The position numbers were made by a program, and so were the translations under genes. The notes beneath the pieces were generated by a model. It ran no database searches and had not been told where the DNA came from. It worked only from the letters and a program-made list of their open reading frames with translations. 64,000 nucleotides of DNA from Cliona cf. orientalis. Taxonomy: Eukaryota > Porifera > Demospongiae > Clionaida > Clionaidae. Numbering within the stretch: position 1 is the first letter of the stretch; each line of letters opens with the position of its first letter. Location of the stretch: contig OZ005689.1 of the NCBI GenBank assembly GCA_963930775.1, positions 30,838,159 to 30,902,158 of the forward strand, given 5' to 3'. Positions 53,128 through 63,114 of this stretch are shown here, piece by piece.

Positions 53128-53160
53128 TTTTTGTGCATCAGCACTCTCAACTGACTCCAT
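53128..53160 (-). CDS. transposase exon 1, copy B
   Basis: MESVESADAQK followed by the donor GTGAGT; the intron to exon 2 is 70 bp with standard GT...AG ends. Identical in all three copies. CTTCTACAG or CTTCTGCAG just upstream suggests that a 5'UTR intron may end there. This is the likeliest true start of the protein, giving 1185 residues. Confidence 0.6.
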
Positions 53161-53366
53161 ATCACTGTAGAAGATGAATAGGTACAGTATCACCATGCAA
53201 GCACTCCATTATGGGCACAATCACACTATGGTACGTATACTCACGTTAATATGTTGAATAACAAAACTTGGATGAACTGTTGAAATTTCCAACACAAATC
53301 TCTGTAGAGCACAACACGTAACAGACCATACACCTGTACATGTACCTTGAGTTTCAGAAAATTGTA

Positions 53367-54711
53367 GCAATAATCATAGAGTCGGTAGACTCTATAAGTA
53401 GGGATGGCCCGGATATGCCATATATGTAATACATTCATTACAAATACCCAAATATCTCAAAATAGGTAATTTTGTGAGATTTCTAAGTGTGAAAATCAGA
53501 ATCTCCAGCAGATTGTACATCTAATAAGACCAAGATCATTCATCAAAACAATTGTACACGTCAGAACCAGATGTTTGAAAAATAGCCCATTTGTCAATCT
53601 TTCTTCTTTCTTTCTTTTCATTATCAGGGCTAGCTCAAGACTGCCTCCACCGCTCATCTTACTTTGAGTATAAATCCACTCTATTTTGTAGCGCGCAGTG
53701 CAGTGGTACGCTAGTTTGTCGTTATCTCGACAGTTACGTAATAGTGGGTGTGTACGGCGCATTATCGAATGGGTGTGTCTAATATCGCCATTTTGTGATA
53801 TAATGCGCATGCTCGGAATATGTTGCCATGGTGAAGTCATGTGACAGCGCCTGGCCCTAGGCGCTTGGCGCTAGTGCGTGCAACGGCGCGCTGAGCCGAT
53901 CATGGATATGAAGGTTCAAGGTTCGAGGAGCGGTAAGGCACTAGGTATAGGCGAGCTACTCACTAGCGCTTGCAGCGCTAGTGCTACGCTGGATCGGTCA
54001 TAGATATGAAGGAACAAGGCTCGAGCAGCGGTATTAAAACGTACAGTATGAACGTACTCAAACCGTAGTACAGATCATAAATTACGCCGGGTAGCTAGCT
54101 GCTGCCAACAGTAAAACATAGGACTTGGTTTTCTCCCTAAGCGGAAAAGTCTCATCACTACTTGGGCCGCCTAAAGCAGCCTTCTTTGTCATCCTGTTCA
54201 TCGTCATCATCATTATTATTATTAATATTATGAATGAGGGGTGTGGCAAAGAATTTTGCGCACCTCCCATCTTCAGAAGTTGTGAGCAAACCATAAGATG
54301 GCATTGATAAGTGCAATAAAAAAGAACAGAAACAAGTATAAAAACAATTGAATAAAATTGAAGAATGAAGTAGGGATGGCAGGATCAAAAAGTACACAAA
54401 CAAGGGATAATCACATCTACTATACATCCCTACGCTTGCTTTTTGAGGGGTGCAACAATAGCCAGTAATAACTATGATGCGATTGAATCAAAACTGATAA
54501 ACCGAACCATCGTGACAACTAGGGAACAACCTGCATGAATGTCTCCCACATACCGCACTCAATAAACACGTCAACCACGATTAATAGGTGCACAATACTA
54601 CGGTCGAGAAAAGCAAGCGTAGGGATGTATAGTAGATGTGATTATCCCTTGTTTGTGTACTTTTTGATCCTGCCATCCCTCAATTTATTCAATTGTTTTT
54701 GTACTTGAAAC
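53367..54711. mobile_element. 1.34-kb insertion in the 5' flank of copy B
   Basis: Copies A and C read TAGCAATAATAATAATATAT; copy B interrupts this after GCAATAAT and resumes AATATATTATGG. The insert starts with a small hairpin TAGAGTC-GGTA-GACTCTA, has an AT-rich body, and contains a 72-bp inverted repeat (54372-54443 and 54609-54680). No coding frame is convincing. Target duplication is unclear because the site is an AAT repeat. Confidence 0.6.
54372..54680. repeat. foldback with 72-bp arms
   Basis: The arm starting AGGGATGGCAGGATCAAAAA and ending CCCTACGCTTGCTTTT is followed by 165 bp and then its inverse. AAAAGCAAGCATAGGGATGT near 33637 inside the copy C insertion is a third instance of the inner end, so this foldback type is dispersed. 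Confidence 0.8.
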
Positions 54712-55290
54712 AATATATTATGGATACACCCACATTTGATAGTAACCCAGTATTGCTCTGCAGACCTCTAAATGACCACCCCCAAATAAGATGGATACCC
54801 TTCTCACAAAATGACTACACCCTCCATAATTATGACACTAATATAGCCCCATACACATCCTGAGTTAGTGAACGGCACCAGGAACACATTACCAGCTCAC
54901 ATGCACAAGGGATAAAGTAATTGGTTTTGTCCGTCTGTCTGCCTGTCACCACAAAATCGCCAGATCTGGACATCTAGGCATCTGAGCAACTAGTAAATAT
55001 GACAAATCCATACAAGTCGTCCAAAATTTGTCTTCATTATGCTTCAAATGGTTTGGCAAGGCCCACGAGCATCGCAAACACTGCGTCTTTGTTGGCGACA
55101 CCTATCGACTCGACCCATCCACTGCAGGCCATGTGTATACGTCAGCTACATACATGTATGCCCACTACTGCTGCAGCTCTCATTTCTATGCGGATGCAGA
55201 TGCAATGTGCGATGGGGTATGTGTTCTATAAAGCTCAAGTTGTTTCGTAGTGCACTGGGTGTGGGCAAGATTATGCATGACCCCGCCCCT
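54712..55290. repeat. 5' flank of copy B with dispersed repeat copy 3
   Basis: Follows copy C closely from AATATATTATGGATACACCC through GGGATAAAGTAATTGG to GCACTGGGTGTGGGCAAG. It continues beyond the point where copy C is interrupted at 34892. Confidence 0.75.
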
Positions 55291-55977
55291 CACGTAGCAC
55301 ATGGGCGGAAACATTGCAAATGTGTGGTAGCAAGATTATTCCTGCCTTTGACTTGAAAGGCTTCATGCTGGTATTAGGCAATATTATCAGGCCATGTCAG
55401 CAGATCTGATTATAGATAAACTTCACTGATACAATGGGCAAAGCAAGGGCTCCAGGCCACAATATGCAGGAGTGTCATCATGGAATGAATGATGTTGCAC
55501 AGCTCTGAGACTAAGATTATAGGCCTTAAAGTTACTGGTCCAAAGGAAGCTCATTGCTATTCATAATCCAGTCAGCCGTTCACTTCTGGGCTACAAGTGT
55601 GTATAGGTTCTGCCGGTTTTACACAAGTAAGAGGTGCTGTACGTATAATTGCCCCATAGCCTTGCCAATTAACTAGCAAGTAGCGGAAACGTTTGCTGTG
55701 TAAAACAATATAGAGTACTCGAGTTTGTAGCTCAAGGTATAGACCAATGCTAGCTGCATGATGAAGAGACCTAGCTGCTCCGGGGGCGTATGGCAGTGAC
55801 TCCCTTGTTGAGCACATAATTTACTCTGTTGGGCAAAGCGTAAACAATGTTCATCACATTGTCAAGCGCAAACAGTAGGTATTTTCAGGTACATTTTCAT
55901 CAGTTCTTGTTCATACACGGGCACAATGTATGGCTAGTTATAGCCTAGCTTTAGTTTCTGCAGAGACTTTTTTCAAT
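55291..55977. other. unique stretch joining to a dispersed block
   Basis: Mostly unique to about 55905, then TTCATACACGGGCACAATG starts the third copy of the block at 30835 and 39375. No gene seen. Confidence 0.4.
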
Positions 55978-56419
55978 ACTGTGTCTACTGTACTGGCACC
56001 GGTACCCAAGATTTAGTGCTTGGAGTACCGGAAGCTCTAATATTAGCTATAGCTAATAGCCACTAATACTGAGTGCTAGACGGCTAGCGAGACTAGTAGT
56101 GTGGGGGGGGGGGGGGGGGGGGGGGTTGGGTTCGCTAATCGGTTAGTGACGAGGGGTTTGGATTTAGGCTATGGTTGTTGACAAAGGGTTAGTATTATAG
56201 TGACAAGGTGTATAAAGGTGGCAAAAAAACGAGCAGCGAGCTGGGTTAGCAGAGCGGACTAGGGCTAGGGCTGGTGGAGCGGTGGTGGTGGGTTCGACTC
56301 CCGCTTGATCTTTAGACTTCTTTTTTTTATTCCACTTTTTTACGTTTTTTGGCAGGCTAGTTTGCTGGTACTCGAAGCGCTAAATTTTCAGTACCGGTGC
56401 CGGTACGGTAGACACAGCC
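55978..56419. mobile_element. 442-bp MULE-like MITE with internal Pol III-like boxes
   Basis: The ends CTGTGTCTACTGTACTGG and the inverse CCGGTACGGTAGACACAG form inverted repeats of about 57 bp. TTTTTTCAAT flanks both sides, a 10-bp duplication in the range of Mutator-like elements. Two paralogous blocks have the uninterrupted site (near 30898-30910 and 39438-39449), which confirms the insertion. Inside are a run of about 24 G (56103-56126) and the tRNA-like segment. No coding capacity. Confidence 0.85.
56239..56312 (+). ncRNA. tRNA-like sequence with A and B boxes
   Basis: TTAGCAGAGCGGA (56246) fits a Pol III A box and GGTTCGACTCC (56291) a B box, 45 bp apart as in tRNA genes. The T arm GTGGG-TTCGACT-CCCGC can form. 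The acceptor pairing is poor (AGCTGGG with TTGATCT) and the anticodon arm is unclear, so this is a tRNA relic or SINE-like promoter, not a working tRNA. A T8 run at about 56322 could terminate Pol III. It lies entirely inside the MULE-like MITE. Confidence 0.4.
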
Positions 56420-56890
56420 TTTTTTCAATTGTTGCTGTTTGAGTTAGCACTGTACATCAATCTGTGATGGCAATTTTGATCTCGCTACAATGCATGGTGC
56501 AAGTACAAGCCACATTGAGACTACTATCCCCGTAATCAGTAGTCTCGTGCCCAGCCTCTATGTTACATGCAGAAAATAAAAGTATGGTGAAATGTGCATG
56601 GTTCCGGCAATATCTCATTGCGTCCTTTCAGAATAGTGTCCGTAAAGTTCAGACGAGGGCAATAAGCTCAAATGCAGCTGGCAAGGATGTGGATGATCCA
56701 TGCCTACCTACTGGGACAGAAAATCTCATTTATGCAGCTGCCGTTTGATCGTCTGGTTGAGAATCAGGCACTGACACACTCGGACTCCATAATTTGCCAA
56801 GATTGTGCTTTCAAGGCGTCGGCTGGGTGTAAGGCTGCGTGAATTGTGCATAATAAGCAAAACATCGTGATAACGCTATCACTGATAATA
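56420..56890. repeat. continuation of the dispersed block
   Basis: Follows 39440-39720 (TTGTTGCTGTTTTGAG, CAATGCATGGTGCAAGTAC, GCAGAAAATAAAAGTATGGTG), then diverges near 56680 and joins the block related to 40781. Confidence 0.7.
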
Positions 56891-57193
56891 CAGTGGAACC
56901 CTGCATGACGGACACCCCTCAACGGCGGACACCTTGCGATATAACGGAAAATTCTGAATGTCTGGACTGTATTTCCATAGACTTCAATACATTCAAACCC
57001 CCTCAACAGCGGACACCTCGCTATTCCGTATAACGGACATTTATTTTGGTCCCGCAGTGATGCTTTATCATAGCTGGCCTCGATTCGATTGTAGGAGGGG
57101 CATGGTCAACCACTACCCCTGAGCTAAGGACACTTCGCTATAGCGGACTAAAATTTTGGTCCCAATGGTGTCCGCTTTAGAGGGTTTCCACTG
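56891..57193. mobile_element. 303-bp Tigger/pogo-like MITE
   Basis: The ends CAGTGGAACCCTGCATGACG and the inverse TTTAGAGGGTTTCCACTG, with GGACAC repeats inside, are the classic pogo/Tigger pattern. TA flanks both sides. The paralogous block at 40876-40885 reads GATAATATTTATTG without the element, an empty site. No coding capacity. Confidence 0.88.
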
Positions 57194-57905
57194 TATTTGT
57201 TTGCATAATATTATGTCGTGTACATCTGGAACCAAAGTTGAAAAAACATTTCACCACACTCTTCTTCCGATCTGCGTATGGGTACGAGAATATACAATCG
57301 GGTACTTTGGGAAAACTTCCGTTCCGTTTGTATACATATCAGGAGGAGGAGGAAGGATCAGATTCTGGTGTTGTGCCCATACTGGAGTTGTACCAGTGCT
57401 TAGCTGCTATGCCTGTGTGCAAACCTCACTTGTGAGATGTAGTCTAGTAGCCTAGCAAGCCCTGTAAAAATTGGTGATGACGAGCAGGTACTAGTCTCGT
57501 ATACATAGGCATAACACCAGAGCCTTCCTCCTCCCCAGTCATAACAATACAAACCTAGCGTTCCAAGCCCAGTAAATCAGGCGACATGCATACAGTTCCA
57601 CAGTCAGGAAAGGCGAGAAAACTATCAGTACGCCATATTATTATATTATGCTCACACAAATAGGGATCATCTCACACATGACAGACACAGACACACACAC
57701 ACACACAAAACTTACCAATTATCTCGGTAGTGCGCAGACGAAGTTCACGTGCGGCACGATGGACGATATGCGCACGCGCAGTTGGACAGGGGAGGGGCTG
57801 ATGCATGCGCATTTGGAAGGGTGGGGCTGAAAGCACGACCTTTGACCTTAAAATTGCCGACCGACAGCGGATACCAAACGGAGTCATTCATGTCTCCTAC
57901 AACGC
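57194..57905. repeat. dispersed block continued, third succession
   Basis: Resumes at TTTGTTTGC and follows 40885-41620 (GTCGTGTACATCTGGAACC, GGAGGAGGAAGG, CCAGTAAATCAGGCGACATG) to the 200-bp repeat. Confidence 0.7.
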
Positions 57906-58004
57906 TAAAAATGCTCAGCAAAGGGTAAGCGGCTAAAAGAGACTTATATCAGCGCTTCTGGGGCAATTTGGGGATATATCCACCCACGTAATTAAATGGT
58001 ACCT

Positions 58005-59175
58005 TAAAGATGCAACCCAATTTGAAACCCCAGCCCAACTTCTATACAAACTTACCGAGAATCATCACTTTAGCCCCGCTTGTGACCTACAAATACCAAA
58101 AACAATTCAGAGCTACCATGTGGCTCCCAACTAGAGAGAGAGAATGGTCACATGACCAAGGCCGGGGGCCCTTTACCTATTGCAAACTTGTGATAGACAA
58201 TGGGGACAAGTGCCAGCTAAATAAGAAATAAATAATAGTTCTGAGCCATGCCCATTTCCCGTGCGTGTTCGCACTACTTAAAATAATTATTGTCAACAGA
58301 GTATACAGTATCCATTCCCAAGCACTAGCTAAATAGTAAAACCGCAAAGAGTGAACCCCAACCGAACCAAGCCTTTGCCCGGGGTTTGTTCAACTCCCGG
58401 ATAAAGCCACAATGTTTATATTAATTATTTTGATTTCAGGGGTTAAAGATGCAACCCAATTTGAAACCCCAGCCCAACTTCTATACAAACTTACCGAGAA
58501 TCATCACTTTAGCCCCGCTTGTGACCTACAAATACCAAAAACAATTCAGAGCTACCATGTGGCTCCCAACTAGAGAGAGAGAGAATGGTCACGTGACCAA
58601 GGCGGGGGGCCCTTTACCTATTGCAAACTTGTGATAGACAATGGGGACAAGTGCCAGCTAAATATTATAAATATTAAATATATAATAAATAATAATAGTT
58701 CCGAGCCACGCCCATTTCCCGCGCGTGTTCGCACTACTTAAAATAATTATTGATTGTCAACAGAGTATACAGTATCCATTCCCAAGCACTAGCTAAATAG
58801 TAAAACCGCAAAGAGTGAACCCCAACCGAACCAAGCCTTTGCCCGGGATTTGTTCAACCCCCGGATAAAACCACAATAATGTTTATATTAATTGTTTTGA
58901 TTTCAGGGGTTAAAGATGAAACCCAATTTGAAACCCCAGCCCAACTTCTATACAAACTTACCGAGAATCATCACTTTAGCCCCGCTTGTGACCTACAAAT
59001 ACCGAAAACAATTCAGAGCTACCATGTGGCTCCCAACTAGAGAGAGAGAATGGTCACGTGACCAAGGCGGGGGGCCCTTTACCTATTGCAAACTTGTGAT
59101 AGACAATGGGGACAAGTGCCAGCTATATTAAATAAATATTATAAATATTAAATAAATAATAAATAATAATAGTTC
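58005..59175 (+). repeat. 2.6 tandem copies of a unit of about 440-467 bp containing an exon-like ORF
   Basis: TTAAAGATGCAACCCAATTT marks each unit (58005, 58444, 58911). After a TTTGATTTCAG acceptor in units 2 and 3, the frame gives DATQFETPAQLLYKLTEN then IPKTIQSYHVAPN and a stop. Between units there is one A/E change and one silent change (CCA/CCG) in this frame. An ATG-initiated alternative frame (MQPNLKPQPNF) is also open but would suffer changes. No family recognised. The rest of the unit is AT-rich with CACGTGACCAAGGCGGGG. Confidence 0.75.
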
Positions 59176-59189
59176 CGAGCCACGCCCAT

Positions 59190-60147
59190 TTCCTGCGTGC
59201 GTTCGCACCTCGTTCTAAAATTGCCATTTTATACCTTGCTCGCTGCTCCGGAGAGGAAGCTTGCTAATCATCCAGCTACACTCTCCGAGCCACGCTCATT
59301 TCTTGCTTGTGCTAGGAGAGTGCTCGCGTTTTAAAACCGCCGTTCTACGCCTTGCTTTGGCGGATCGCCGCTTAAGACAGGAAACTTGCTATCCGGCTGC
59401 TCTCGCTAGGAATTCTGAGCCACGCTGATTTCTTGCCCATGCCAGGAGAGCGATCGCGTCTATCTCTTTCAAAAACTAGAGCTCTGTAGAGCACATAACC
59501 CGCGCTCTGCAATACTCTGCTGCATAGCTGTATTATGAGTTGACGACCCTTTCCAACACGGACCTCGAGCATGCGCAGTTGCATCAGTAAACTAAAACAG
59601 TGGGATCGCTCCGAACTGGAAGCTCGTTCTCTTATACCTTTACGCTCGCTAGGAATATCGAGCCACGCCCGTTCAGCATACAATTTATCGCGTTCGAAAA
59701 TCACCGTTCTATTCCACGCTTTGGCTGCTCGCCGCTTAACACCGCTCGCTAAGAATATACAGCCACGCCCATCCAGCGAACAATCGATCGCGCGCACATT
59801 CAGCGAACGATCGATCGCGTTCAAAAATCGCCGATCTATTCCACACTCTGGCGGCTCGCCGCTTAACATCGCTCGCTAGGAATATCGAGCCACGCCCATC
59901 CAGCGAACGATCGATCGTGCGCCCATTCAGCGAACGATCGATCGCGTTCGAATATCGCCGTTCTATTCCACACTCTGGCGGCTCGCCGCTTAACATCGCT
60001 CGCTAGGAATATCGAGCCACGCTCATCCAGCGAACGATCGATCGTGCGCCCATTCAGCGAACGATCGATCGCGTTCGAATATCGCCGTTCTATTCCACAC
60101 TGGCGGCTCGCCGCATAACATCGCTAGCTAGGAATATCGAGCAACAA
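59190..60147. repeat. minisatellite of about 120-134 bp with CGATCGATCG motifs
   Basis: Units contain CTAGGAATATCGAGCCACGC, CCAGCGAACGATCGATCG twice, ATATCGCCGTTCTATTCCAC and GGCGGCTCGCCGCTTAACA. Units are clear from about 59620 and more diverged before that. The frames of 86-165 codons on the minus strand are repeat translation. CGATCGATCG is a strong palindrome rich in CpG. Confidence 0.85.
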
Positions 60148-60155
60148 CCATCCAT

Positions 60156-61709
60156 CTGCGAATTTCAAATTTGGGCGTACTTTATGGGGTCAAAGGTCAT
60201 TGCTGCCCGCTTTAACCCTATACCTACGCGATTTTGAACTTGGCTGCCAGTCGAGTCACAGCGCAGAGCAGATATAGCGAGGAGTTATCAAATTGCTGTC
60301 AATCATCTACAGTGCAGAATGCATTTTACTTCAGTTTGAGTAAATTAAAACTAAGCAATTTCGTAGTAGCTAGCTACCACTCTTGAGTCACAGCCAGTGA
60401 TAGCTAGGTCCCATCTACTGAACAGCTCATGCGATCAGCTCCTCTTGGGACGGTCATATAATTATTTTCAAATCTCCATTAGCAGATAGCTACATGATAA
60501 TTATTGCTCAATTTCTCATTATAGATAGAAAATAAATTAACAGCACAATTTGAACTGACACGTAAACACGGACAGAATGACACTCATGAGCTTTTTTCCG
60601 TTGCTGTAACTTCTCATCTCCTGGATATTAAATGTTAAGATGGGTAACACAATGATTATTATTATTGCCATACAAATAATATGGTGTGGTATTGTATCAT
60701 AACTAAATTACTGACTTGCACGCAATGTATAGCACATTTTGAGTCAATACGAGTGTTAATACAGGCAAATGACATTGTATAAATTATTCTCACTGTACCC
60801 TCCACACCATGAGGTGGACTCCAGAATGGACGGGTACTCATTTGAGCAACGTATTGATGCATGAGTGTGGTACCAGGTCTGGTGGACGCAGTAGTATAGT
60901 CTCGCGGGCCAGTCCCTCCTACTCAAGAGAGAAAGGGTCTGGCAAATAACGTATGATCCGCTTGCCCCATGGAATGCGTCAAACGTGATGTCACAAACCG
61001 CAAACAGCTTTGTGCGTACATACTCCCTTGTTGTGCATTTTATTTTGCGCTTTGACTGTGGTAAAATGTCCGCTTCTGTCTCGCGTGTGGACAAGCCATT
61101 GCAGCGAATGATCATACACAATGAAGTATTCTAGCTCTATGCACGAAAATTAATTTCAGAAAGAGTTTTGCACGCACAACTAAGCAGCTAATTCGTGTTA
61201 TAGATGGTCATGTGACTACATACTACCATTTCATTCGTAGACAGGCGGATGGTACGTTATTAGACCCTTTCAGCTCTCTTCTTGAGTAGGAGGGGCTGGC
61301 GTGCAAGACTAGATTTAGTATGATCTGAAATTAATAATAGTAGTTTAAACTCTCCCTACAATTATCACAGGCTAAAGGATAATATATTATGGATGACACT
61401 GGCGATGATGATTAAATGGACCCACCAAGAGAGATAATTATTAAATTATTTAATACTTGAAGAGTAGCCATATATATAGCTACGTAGATACGACAAACAA
61501 ACCTTGATAAAATTAGCCATCGGTGATCCAGCGATGATATTGATTCACCTACTGATCTTTTATAACACCGTGCCATTGAGATAGTTAATATGGCCCCCAC
61601 CTGTACCTCCACTTCAGACTCGCTAGGTTCAAAATGTAGTTGGTACAGGGTTAAAATTGGCACATGTTGACCTTTGACCCCATAAAGTACGCCCAAATTT
61701 GAAATTCGC
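60156..61709. mobile_element. 1.55-kb element inserted in the minisatellite
   Basis: The arms GCGAATTTCAAATTTGGGCG...GGTCA on the left and the inverse on the right (61668-61709) are about 43 bp, and CATCCAT flanks both. The minisatellite resumes on the right in the same orientation, consistent with an insertion. CCAT is repeated at the site, so the target duplication could be partly chance. It contains a nested MITE and no transposase frame. Confidence 0.65.
60897..61311. mobile_element. 415-bp MITE nested in the 1.55-kb element
   Basis: The ends TAGTCTCGCGGGCCAGTCCC and the inverse GGGGCTGGCGTGCAAGACTA extend about 57 bp inward through CTCCTACTCAAGAG and AAGGGTCT to AACGTA. Target duplication not clear. 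The 121-codon minus-strand frame across it has no motif. Confidence 0.72.
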
Positions 61710-61935
61710 CATCCATCCATCCAGCGAACGATCGATCGTGCGCCCATTCAGCGAACGATCGATCGCGTTCGAATATCGCCGTTCTATTCCTCACTGGTGG
61801 CTCGCCGCTTAATAACGCTCGCTTGGAATAACGAACCACGCCCATCCAGCGAACGATCGATCGCGCGCACATTCAGCGAACGATCGATCGCGTTCGAAAA
61901 TCACCGTTTTTCCACCGCTTGGCCGCTCGCCGCTT
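61710..61935. repeat. CGATCGATCG minisatellite resumed
   Basis: Same unit and orientation as 59620-60147, about one and a half units, with more changes towards the right. Confidence 0.85.
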
Positions 61936-62552
61936 AAACTGCATTCGCTATGACAACTCACCGCTCATGTGGCTTCTCATAAAGCCGAGGTATTTGCCCC
62001 GCCCACTTCCGGTATCAATGAAATCTATGGCAATAGGGAAAGGTAAGCCCCTAATTCAGGAAATAAAGATTCATTTTGGACAGAAAGTGATGCGTAGTAC
62101 TTCAATACTATCAAAATTATGTAAACCTTGACGTTTGGGTGACGTGGAAACAAAACAAAGGGAAAAAGAACAAAAAACGGGTAAAGGTCGTCATAGCGTC
62201 AAAACGTTTTATGCGACACCCTGAGCTGAGGGATAGAAGGACACTTTTCGGGACATTTGCACCCCCAACTATTATTAACCAATTGCACTCGTCAGACCAT
62301 GTCATCAACAACCCAGGCACTCTCGCAAGTCAGGGCCAAGATACAGGCCAAAGGGACACAGGGACATCAGGTAGGGACAAAAAATGTCCCCCTTGTTATC
62401 CACAAAAGTAAAGGGTTTACACAGTTAACCATGAGATACCTTGGAGGAACCCAAACCCAACCCCACATAAAGGTTACATCAGGGCTTGGGTTTTGGGTGC
62501 AAGGACACCACTGTCCCAAAATCGTATGTAACCAAACCCAAACACCTTGATA
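61936..62552. other. unique stretch with GGACA and AACCCAAACCC words
   Basis: An open frame of 90 codons at 62139 (basic start, MTWKQNKGKKNKKR) has no motif or splice support. From about 62220 the words GGACAC, GGGACA and CCCAAACCCAA are frequent, announcing the repeat style of the window end. Confidence 0.4.
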
Positions 62553-63114
62553 AGGCCAAGCAAAGTTAATTAATAGTTTCTCAGGCCCGCCCGCATCAAA
62601 TTTTGAGAAAGCAATACTTTTTTTATTTATTTTTCACGTGAGCAGTCACGTGCTAATTAATTTAATTAACAGACAAAAATTGGAACATACAGTAAAGAGT
62701 TCATAAAACTGTTTTCTGGCATCTCGGGATAGTTTGGTTGACATCTCACAACTGAAGTCTCCGTGAAAGTGGTATTTAGCCAGCAGCTAGCTAGCTATTT
62801 TCTTCAAAGATGATGACGTCATCTGGTGCAGGCTAATCTTGTCATCTTACAAGGTTAGTACAACTGATAAAACTTTTCTCTACTAAATAGAAAGGTAAAC
62901 TTGATTGTTAGGCTAGATATTCTCTCTGGTAGGACTTCAATACTTGTATTTCAGCACTAGCTTGTGTATCAACCACGTGCAGCACTAGCGAAAATGGGCG
63001 TGGTCACTATCGCCACGCCCATTTTTCATTAAAAAATAAAAATAAAAACCCGCCTCCCGCATGGGTTTTGAAATTTGAAAGCCTGAGAAACTAGTAATTA
63101 AGTTTGTTTGGCCT
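62553..63114. mobile_element. 562-bp MITE
   Basis: AGGCCAAGCAAAGTTAATTA and TAGTTTCTCAGGC on the left are matched by the inverse at the right end (GCCTGAGAAACTAGTAATTA... GGCCT), about 34 bp with a few changes. Further inside, CCCGCCCGCATCAAATTTTG pairs loosely with CGCCTCCCGCATGGGTTTTG. No coding frame. Confidence 0.65.
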
